Below, one piece after another: positions 1-4,860 of a stretch of DNA of 9,356 bases (positions within the stretch are counted from its first letter, which is position 1; each line of letters starts with the position of its first letter). This stretch comes from an uncultured bacterium. Lineage in GTDB: Bacteria > Actinomycetota > Coriobacteriia > Coriobacteriales > Coriobacteriaceae. The position numbers were made by a program, and so were the translations under genes. The stretch spans positions 1-9,356 of the forward strand of contig CAJMPF010000052.1 of NCBI GenBank assembly GCA_905215195.1, written 5' to 3'. A model generated the notes under the pieces. The model was not told the origin of the DNA and ran no database searches. It saw nothing but the letters and a program-made list of their open reading frames with translations.

Positions 1-383
1 ACGTCGACGGTGGCGTAGCCGATTCGGTTCCCATCGAGCACGTGCTGGAGGAGGCGGGCTTCGATCGCGCGGTTGTCATTGTCACGCAGGACCGCTCGTA
101 CGAGAAAAAGCCCTACGAGTTTATGCCCGCCGCGCGCGCCCGCTATGCCGACTACCCCTACCTGCTCGAGGCTATCGAGACGCGCCACGACCGCTATAAC
201 ATCCAGCGCATGCATCTGTGGAAGTATGAGCGCGAGGGCCGCGCACTGGTCGTTGCTCCGCAAAAGCCGGTCGAGGTCGGTCACGTTGAGCACGATCCAG
301 CAAAGCTCCTCGACCTGTATATTCAGGGCCGCCAGGAGGCAAAGCGCTTGCTGGGAGATATCGAGGCATTTGTCGAGCGCTAG
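1..383 (+). CDS. Patatin-like phospholipase family protein, C-terminal part (5' end outside the window)
   Basis: The reading frame is open from base 3, so the gene starts upstream of the window. The first visible residues read VDGGVADSVPI. This matches the DG[G/A] motif of bacterial patatin-like phospholipases, whose Asp is the partner of the nucleophilic Ser in the Ser-Asp dyad; the GxSxG motif with that Ser must lie outside the window. The remaining ~115 residues match the C-terminal extension of the YjjU-type subgroup: a stretch rich in Arg and Tyr (ARYADYPYLLEAIETRHDRY), then HDPAKLLDLYIQGRQEAKRL, the usual end of these proteins. The expected role is hydrolysis of acyl esters of lipids, probably intracellular, with unknown substrate. 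It ends in TAG 63 bases before the rplM promoter, and no intrinsic terminator is visible behind it. Family assignment is fairly safe; the physiological role is not known. Confidence 0.8.
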   Translation, partial: VDGGVADSVPIEHVLEEAGFDRAVVIVTQDRSYEKKPYEFMPAARARYADYPYLLEAIETRHDRYNIQRMHLWKYEREGRALVVAPQKPVEVGHVEHDPAKLLDLYIQGRQEAKRLLGDIEAFVER

Positions 384-446
384 TGTCGCGACGTCATGAC
401 CCATGGACGACATGTGCAGAAAGTCTGGTCAGAACCAAAATACCTG

Positions 447-474
447 TTGACTCGGGCGGCGAGCGGGGTAATAT
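447..474 (+). promoter_or_regulatory. Promoter of rplM-rpsI
   Basis: TTGACT (447-452) and TAATAT (469-474) are separated by 16 bp and form a near-consensus housekeeping promoter. Transcription should start near 481, giving a leader of about 60 nt before the GTG of rplM. It is the best promoter in the window, as expected for a ribosomal protein operon. Confidence 0.75.
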
Positions 475-485
475 GGACGGGTTAC

Positions 486-511
486 TTGCAGAGCCCCGTG
501 AATCTCTGTAA
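486..511 (+). promoter_or_regulatory. Hairpin in the rplM leader, candidate autoregulatory element
   Basis: TTGCAGAG (486-493) pairs with CTCTGTAA (504-511) through eight pairs including one G-U, closing a 10-nt loop. The hairpin lies in the short leader, ends 17 nt before the GGAGGAG ribosome binding site (529-535), and is not followed by a U-tract, so it is not a terminator. L13 leaders are known to be autoregulatory in several bacteria; a similar role here is inference from position only. Confidence 0.35.
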
Positions 512-540
512 CAACACGTACTGTACATGGAGGAGTCTAA

Positions 541-984
541 GTGATTTCGAAATCGACTCACTACGCCAAGCAGGGCGAGGTCCAGCGCAACTGGGTTCTC
601 GTCGACGCCGATGGTGCTGTCCTGGGCCGTCTTGCCACCCAGATCGCAATGATCCTGCGCGGTAAGAACAAGCCCCAGTTCACGCCCAACAGCGACTGCG
701 GCGACTTCGTTGTCGTCATCAACGCCGATAAGGTCCAGCTTACCGGTAACAAGGCCGACACGAAGACCTATTATCGCCACAGCGGCTACAACGGCGGCCT
801 CAAGGCTGAGAGCTTCCGCCAGGCTATGGAGAAGCACCCGGAGAAGGTCATCGAGCGCGCCGTTCGCGGCATGCTGCCCAAGACCACCCTCGGCCGTGCC
901 CAGATGACCAAGCTTAAGGTCTACGCTGGTGCCGAGCATCCGCATGCTGCCCAGAACCCCACGAAGATTGAGCTGGAGGCTTAA
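541..984 (+). CDS. rplM: 50S ribosomal protein L13
   Basis: A 147-residue protein, the usual length for L13, a large-subunit protein that binds 23S rRNA early in assembly. Family landmarks run the full length: NWVLVDADGAVLGRLATQIA (residues 18-37), GDFVVVINADKVQLTGNK (54-71), the YYRHSGYNGGLK segment (77-88), and the C-terminal signature from GMLPKTTLGR (110-119) through KLKVYAGAEHPHAAQNP (124-140). The start is a GTG placed five bases behind the strong site GGAGGAG (529-535), and no better in-frame start lies nearby. It is the first gene of the operon; its TAA is two bases before the ATG of rpsI, and the rpsI ribosome binding site lies inside its last codons, so the two genes are probably translationally coupled. 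Codon use is strongly biased, as in highly expressed genes. Confidence 0.97.
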   Translation: MISKSTHYAKQGEVQRNWVLVDADGAVLGRLATQIAMILRGKNKPQFTPNSDCGDFVVVINADKVQLTGNKADTKTYYRHSGYNGGLKAESFRQAMEKHPEKVIERAVRGMLPKTTLGRAQMTKLKVYAGAEHPHAAQNPTKIELEA

Positions 985-986
985 AG

Positions 987-1382
<396 letters not shown>

Positions 1383-1414
1383 GGTTTTATCTCCTTTCGA
1401 GATACAATGTACAA

Positions 1415-1456
1415 GCGGGGCCTGCCGATTCCTCGGCGGGTCCCGCTTTTCTTTTT
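1415..1456 (+). terminator. Intrinsic terminator of rplM-rpsI
   Basis: An uninterrupted 14-bp stem with two G-U pairs (1415-1428 with 1433-1446) and a TTCC tetraloop is followed at once by TTTTCTTTTT (1447-1456). It separates the ribosomal operon from glmM, so glmM needs a promoter in the next 49 bases or depends on readthrough. Confidence 0.92.
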
Positions 1457-1481
1457 CGACTAGGGTGGGCGGTTGTATATC
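1454..1481 (+). promoter_or_regulatory. Weak candidate promoter of glmM
   Basis: Between the terminator and glmM the best match I can find is TTTCGA (1454-1459) with TATATC (1476-1481) at 16-bp spacing. The -35 part is poor and overlaps the end of the terminator U-tract. It is proposed mainly because glmM must be transcribed from somewhere in this gap. Confidence 0.28.
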
Positions 1482-1505
1482 GCCTGCTAGGGAAGGAGCG
1501 ATCCT

Positions 1506-2843
1506 ATGCCCCAGAACATCTTCGGTACCGACGGCGTCCGTGGCGTCGCCAATGCCGACCTCTCGTGCGACCTCGCGTTTCGCCTTGGCCGTGCGGCGAC
1601 CAAGTTCCTTGGTCCGGACATTTGCATCGGCCGCGATACGCGTCTTTCGGGCACCATGCTCGAGAGTGCTCTGACCGCCGGCATTATGGCCGAGGGCGGC
1701 CGCCCGCACTGCTGCGGCGTCATCCCTACGCCTGCCGTGGCGCTGCTCACCGTCCAAAACGAGCTTGATGGCGGCATTGTCATCTCCGCTTCGCACAATC
1801 CGCCGGAGTTCAACGGCATCAAGTTCTTTAGTCGCAAGGGTATGAAGCTTCCCGATGCTGTCGAGGAAGAGATCAGCGCCTGGGTCATGTCCGAGGAAGC
1901 CAGGGCTGCCGACACGCTGCCGACCGGTGCCGGCGTGGGCCACATTATCAAGATGAAGGACGCCCGCAAGGCATATGTCGATCATGCCATCGATACGCTC
2001 GATGGCCTGAGGCTCGATGGCCTGGTCGTTGCCGTCGACTGCGGTCACGGTGCTTCCTGCCAGACTACGCCCGCCGCGCTGCAGCGCCTGGGTGCCACGG
2101 TCCATGCCATCAACACCGATTACTGCGGCACCGACATTAACGTTGAGTGCGGCTCTACGCACCTCGAGCCCCTCCGCGAGCTCGTGCTGCGCACCCATGC
2201 TGACATCGGTCTGGCCCACGACGGCGACGCCGACCGCGTACTGTTCGTGGACAGCGAGGGTAATGAGATCGACGGTGACTACATCCTGGCTATCTGCGGT
2301 TCTGACCTCGCCGCTCGCGGCAAGCTCGCCAACTCCGAGATCGTTTCGACCGTCATGTGCAACCTGGGCTTCTCCATCGCTATGAAGGAGCAGGGCTTCG
2401 AGATGGTTCAGACCGCCGTGGGCGACCGCTACGTTCTGGAGCGCATGCTCGCGGACGGCGCCGTCATCGGCGGCGAACAGTCCGGCCACATCATCTTCCT
2501 GGAGCACAACACCACCGGTGACGGCCTGGTGACGGCTCTGCAGCTGCTGGCCGTGCTCAAGCGCACCGGTCGTACCCTCACCGATCTTGCCGGCATCATG
2601 AAGAAGTACCCGCAGGTACTCGTCAACGTGCATTCCGACAACAAGGCTGGTCTGGACGATTGCCAGCCCATCTGGGATGCCGTCGCTGCTGCCGAGAAGG
2701 AGCTTGACGGCCGCGGCTGCATTCTGGTGCGCCCGAGCGGTACCGAGCCGCTGGTCCGCGTGATGGCCGAGGCCGAGACGCACGAGCTGACCCAGCGCGT
2801 TGTCGACGACATCGTCGAGGTTGTCAAGCGCGAACTTCCCTAA
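1506..2843 (+). CDS. glmM: Phosphoglucosamine mutase
   Basis: This enzyme interconverts glucosamine-6-phosphate and glucosamine-1-phosphate, the step between GlmS and GlmU on the way to UDP-GlcNAc for peptidoglycan. The 445-residue length and all four family motifs fit: FGTDGVRG at residues 6-13; the phosphoserine loop SASHNP with active Ser96; the metal loop DGDADR with Asp239, Asp241 and Asp243; the sugar loop GGEQSGH at 322-328; and the phosphate-binding loop RPSGTEP at 409-415. The ATG lies seven bases behind AAGGAG (1493-1498). The family is distinguished from phosphomannomutase by FGTDGVRG, GGEQSGH and overall length. One detail is unusual: after SASHNP the sequence is PEFNGIKFF, where many GlmM proteins have an Asp directly before NGIK. 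Cytoplasmic, presumably essential. No terminator follows, so reading into the IIA gene is likely. Confidence 0.96.
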   Translation: MPQNIFGTDGVRGVANADLSCDLAFRLGRAATKFLGPDICIGRDTRLSGTMLESALTAGIMAEGGRPHCCGVIPTPAVALLTVQNELDGGIVISASHNPPEFNGIKFFSRKGMKLPDAVEEEISAWVMSEEARAADTLPTGAGVGHIIKMKDARKAYVDHAIDTLDGLRLDGLVVAVDCGHGASCQTTPAALQRLGATVHAINTDYCGTDINVECGSTHLEPLRELVLRTHADIGLAHDGDADRVLFVDSEGNEIDGDYILAICGSDLAARGKLANSEIVSTVMCNLGFSIAMKEQGFEMVQTAVGDRYVLERMLADGAVIGGEQSGHIIFLEHNTTGDGLVTALQLLAVLKRTGRTLTDLAGIMKKYPQVLVNVHSDNKAGLDDCQPIWDAVAAAEKELDGRGCILVRPSGTEPLVRVMAEAETHELTQRVVDDIVEVVKRELP

Positions 2844-2873
2844 TGGTCAAAAACCGTTGCCAAGTGGTAAACT
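2844..2873 (+). promoter_or_regulatory. Candidate promoter of the PTS IIA gene with an overlapping operator-like palindrome
   Basis: TGGTCA (2844-2849) and TAAACT (2868-2873), 18 bp apart, form a moderate promoter; TG at 2865-2866 makes the -10 an extended one. The near-palindrome TTGCCA-AG-TGGTAA (2857-2870, five of six half-site positions matching) covers the spacer and the start of the -10 hexamer. A repressor bound there would block transcription. No regulator can be named from the sequence; it does not match the DasR consensus. Confidence 0.4.
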
Positions 2874-2914
2874 GTTAAGGTTATTTTGATTGATTGGTAT
2901 GTCCGAGGGGGAGC

Positions 2915-3412
2915 ATGTTCACTAAAGTCCTAAGGTCTTTTGGTATGCGTGGTCGAGTCCTTACGCTGGATGCTCCCATCTCGGGCGATGTCATTCCGCT
3001 TTCCGAGGTAAACGACCAGACGTTTGCCACCGGCCTTTTGGGCCAGGGCGTGGCGATTCGGCCCACCGGAACGCGTGTGATTGCACCGGCTGATGCCAAG
3101 GTCGAGGCCATTTTTCCCACGGGACACGCCGTTGCGCTTAACACGGTCGATGGCTTGGACGTGCTCATCCACGTTGGCCTGGACACTGTTCAGCTCGAGG
3201 GCAAGCACTTTACCGTACATGCGCAAGTGGGTGACATCGTCCATAAGGGCGATGTGCTCATTGAGTTCGATCGCGAGGCAATTGCTGCCGAGGGCTACGA
3301 TGTGACGGTTCCCATCTTGGTGTGCAACTCCGTTGAGTTCTCGAGCATCAAGGGCTCCGTTGGCGTGCATGTCGAAGAGATGGACCAGCTCATCGTTGCT
3401 CGCGAGCGCTAG
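2915..3412 (+). CDS. PTS system glucose-family IIA component (EIIA-Glc/Crr-like), stand-alone
   Basis: A single-domain protein of 165 residues from the chosen start, matching the EIIA-Glc (PTS_EIIA_1) fold. It passes a phosphoryl group from HPr to the IIB domain of a glucose-family permease. Conserved points: the N-terminal LDAPISGDVIPLSEVND (residues 18-34), the helper His in PTGHAVAL (His71) and the phosphorylated His in LIHVGLDTVQLEG (His86), then HVHKGD-like IVHKGDVLIEFD and the C-terminal TVPILVCNS. The ATG at 2915 is preferred because of the purine-rich site GAGGGG (2905-2910); an ATG at 2945 would still leave a full domain but has no clear site. No IIB or IIC domain is encoded nearby, so it must serve a permease elsewhere, perhaps for glucose or N-acetylglucosamine. 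Its place between glmM and nagB favours an amino-sugar link, which is inference. In Gram-negatives such proteins also signal sugar status; that is not shown here. Confidence 0.92.
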   Translation: MFTKVLRSFGMRGRVLTLDAPISGDVIPLSEVNDQTFATGLLGQGVAIRPTGTRVIAPADAKVEAIFPTGHAVALNTVDGLDVLIHVGLDTVQLEGKHFTVHAQVGDIVHKGDVLIEFDREAIAAEGYDVTVPILVCNSVEFSSIKGSVGVHVEEMDQLIVARER

Positions 3413-3440
3413 CAAGTGCACGTGGCCATTAGTCTACAAT
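3412..3440 (+). promoter_or_regulatory. Candidate promoter of nagB
   Basis: TACAAT (3435-3440) is a good -10 hexamer lying just behind the IIA stop codon. No good -35 stands at 16-18 bp (GCAAGT at 3412-3417 is poor), so an activator or readthrough from the IIA gene may be involved. Transcription from here would start near 3447 and yield a leader of roughly 237 nt. Confidence 0.4.
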
Positions 3441-3446
3441 TCAAAC

Positions 3447-3683
3447 ACGTTTACGGAGGGCGCCCTTGAAAGAGGACGCCCTCAGTGGCAAGATGGGATT
3501 TGTCCGAAGCTAAAAGGCTTTGGGTCACCGTGGACGGGCAGGGGCCTCGACGCGGCTAGACACGAGACACATACATTACGCGACCTCGCCCTGGTGGCCG
3601 CACACGTTGGTTGCGGCCGACGCGGGCCGCGGGCAAGTGCTTGTAAGGGAGCCTTGCCTCTCTTGTACGAGAAAGGACGCGTA
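3447..3683 (+). promoter_or_regulatory. Long structured 5' leader of nagB, candidate cis-regulatory RNA of unassigned family
   Basis: The leader carries a series of hairpins found by eye. First: GAGGGCG (3456-3462) with CGCCCTC (3477-3483), a C-A mismatch, then CCTT/GAGG capped by a GAAA tetraloop (3468-3471). Second: CGAAGC (3505-3510) with GCTTTG (3517-3522), extendable to 3502-3525 by G-U pairs. Third: CAGGG (3539-3543) with CCCTG (3589-3593), enclosing further short pairs. Fourth: GGCCGCA (3596-3602) with TGCGGCC (3612-3618), in competition with GCGGCC (3613-3618) pairing GGCCGC (3625-3630). Fifth: AAGGGAG (3645-3651) with CTCTCTT (3658-3664), just before the nagB ribosome binding site at 3672-3677, in competition with GGCAAG (3632-3637) pairing CTTGCC (3653-3658). 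I checked it against remembered cores of the glmS ribozyme and of TPP, cobalamin, THF and ZTP riboswitches, RNase P, tmRNA and SRP RNA and recognise none. Confidence 0.45.
3466..3513 (+). other. Possible 15-codon leader peptide upstream of nagB
   Basis: A TTG at 3466 stands five bases behind the good ribosome binding site GGAGGG (3455-3460) and opens a frame of 15 codons (start, then KEDALSGKMGFVRS) to TAA at 3511-3513. The stop codon falls in the loop of the second leader hairpin, and the ribosome binding site is one arm of the first hairpin, so translation and folding would exclude each other. A TTG start and the lack of runs of a regulatory amino acid keep this tentative; the purine tract may simply be part of the hairpin. 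Confidence 0.22.
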
Positions 3684-4412
3684 ATGAAGATCATTAAAGC
3701 TAAAGACTACGAGGATATGAGCCGCAAGGCCGCTAATATCATCTCGGCTCAGGTTATCCTCAAGCCCGACTGTGTGCTGGGCCTTGCCACCGGCTCCACC
3801 CCGATCGGTGCCTACAAGCAGCTCGCTGCTTGGTACGAGAAGGGCGATGTCGACTTTGCCGAGGTCAGCACCTACAACCTGGACGAGTATCGCGGCCTTT
3901 CGCACGACGATCCCCAGAGCTATCACTACTTCATGCGCGAGAACTTCTTCGATCACATCAACATCGACCTGAACAACACGCATGTGCCCGACGGTTCCAA
4001 CCCTGACGCCGCCGCTGCCTGCTCTGAGTACGACAAGATCGTCGCCGACGCCGGTTACCCGGATCTGCAGCTGCTCGGCATTGGCAACAACGGTCACATC
4101 GGCTTTAACGAGCCCGATGACCATTTCTCCAAGGGTACGCACTGCGTCGACCTGACCGAGAGCACCATTCAGGCCAACAGCCGCCTGTTCGACAGCATCG
4201 ACGATGTTCCCCGTCAGGCCTACACCATGGGTACCCAGACCATCATGTATGCCCGCATGATCCTGGTTGTCGCCAACGGCGAGGCCAAGGCTCAGGCCGT
4301 GCACGATATGTGCTATGGTCCGGTTACGCCCAAGTGCCCGGCTTCGATCCTGCAGCTGCACACCAACTGCGTTGTCGTTGCCGACGAGGCCGCCCTTTCG
4401 CTCTGCGAGTAG
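3684..4412 (+). CDS. nagB: Glucosamine-6-phosphate deaminase
   Basis: NagB converts glucosamine-6-phosphate to fructose-6-phosphate and ammonia, the entry of amino sugars into glycolysis and the reverse of the GlmS reaction. The protein has 242 residues, like the short monomeric enzymes of Gram-positives rather than the 266-residue allosteric hexamer of E. coli. Motifs: the phosphate-binding loop GLATGSTPIGAY (residues 33-44); TYNLDEYRGL with the catalytic Asp67-Glu68; and GIGNNGHIGFNEP (132-144) with ring-opening His138 and Glu143. Asn136 stands where E. coli has Asp141, as I recall for the short class. The ATG is six bases behind AAAGGA (3672-3677). The frame stays open upstream to 3333, but that extension is non-coding leader and overlaps the IIA gene. 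A strong terminator follows, and nagA is not in the window. Confidence 0.96.
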   Translation: MKIIKAKDYEDMSRKAANIISAQVILKPDCVLGLATGSTPIGAYKQLAAWYEKGDVDFAEVSTYNLDEYRGLSHDDPQSYHYFMRENFFDHINIDLNNTHVPDGSNPDAAAACSEYDKIVADAGYPDLQLLGIGNNGHIGFNEPDDHFSKGTHCVDLTESTIQANSRLFDSIDDVPRQAYTMGTQTIMYARMILVVANGEAKAQAVHDMCYGPVTPKCPASILQLHTNCVVVADEAALSLCE

Positions 4413-4444
4413 CGCGAATCCTGCAGCTCGACATAGCCTTGCCT

Positions 4445-4472
4445 AAGGCCTCCGCTTTGCGGGGGCCTTTTT
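4445..4472 (+). terminator. Intrinsic terminator of nagB
   Basis: Eleven base pairs (4445-4455 with 4459-4469, one G-U), a TTT loop and a run of five T (4468-4472), the outer two of which can pair with AA. It lies 32 bases behind the nagB stop codon and closes the amino-sugar block. Confidence 0.9.
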
Positions 4473-4860
4473 GTTATCCCTTTCCGCCCACTTGACCAAA
4501 ACCTTGCCGCAAGCTTGACGAACGCCGGACGCCCAACAGCTTGATTCATTCCATACCAGATTCTATGCAAAAATGCCACTAGAAGGTCGTAGACGGTAGC
4601 GGGTGCTAGGCGAGTTGAATGACATAACTGAACCTTGTTCATTTGCGTTACACTGCCGCTTAGATGGGACAAGCTGACAAGCTCATTTACCTGCTTAAAG
4701 ACCGATTAGTCGGGGGATTAATAACAATCGGCCCTCGCTGTACAAAAACTTGCCGCTTGCGTACCAAAAGACAACCTAAAACACAAGGTCGCTCTATTCA
4801 TAGCTCGGCTTGTATGGTCTTGCGGCTACAGTGTCCATACGGTCGAGTTGAGGAGCGGGC
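4473..4860 (+). other. 388-bp region without a convincing gene, upstream of the STAND-BTAD regulator
   Basis: The stretch is visibly richer in A and T than its neighbours, and no reading frame in it has both a ribosome binding site and a protein-like composition. It holds several short repeats. CTTGAC/CTTGCC/CTTGAC occur at 4491, 4503 and 4514, about one helical turn apart. An inverted repeat centred at 4635 is listed separately. CCGATT (4702-4707) can pair with AATCGG (4726-4731). GTACAAAAA (4740) and GTACCAAAA (4761) are 21 bp apart. I find no promoter with both boxes good; CTGACA (4674) with TAAAGA (4696) is one weak option. The length and repeats suggest a regulated promoter region for the following gene. 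Confidence 0.5.
4626..4644 (+). promoter_or_regulatory. Operator-like inverted repeat upstream of the STAND-BTAD regulator
   Basis: TGAAC (4629-4633) and GTTCA (4637-4641) form a perfect inverted repeat around CTT. Symmetry continues with AA/TT at the outer edges after one mismatch, giving seven of eight matching positions per arm. It lies just before TACACT (4649-4654), a possible -10 hexamer. Too short for a terminator and not followed by a U-tract, so a protein-binding site is the likelier reading. Confidence 0.3.

Noticed and set aside
384..446. Terminator for the patatin-like gene
   Set aside because: Short CATG/CGTC pairings exist near 390-408, but no U-tract follows.
1403..1408. TACAAT before the rpsI terminator as a glmM promoter
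   Set aside because: No -35 partner at proper distance, and the terminator lies between it and glmM.
3333..3683. N-terminal extension of nagB by 117 codons in the same frame
   Set aside because: It overlaps the end of the IIA gene in another frame, its residues are not like any NagB, and the ATG at 3684 has a good ribosome binding site and gives the standard N-terminus.
4313..4672. 119-codon minus-strand frame spanning the nagB terminator
   Set aside because: It crosses the nagB 3' end and its terminator, has no ribosome binding site, and shows no recognisable family.
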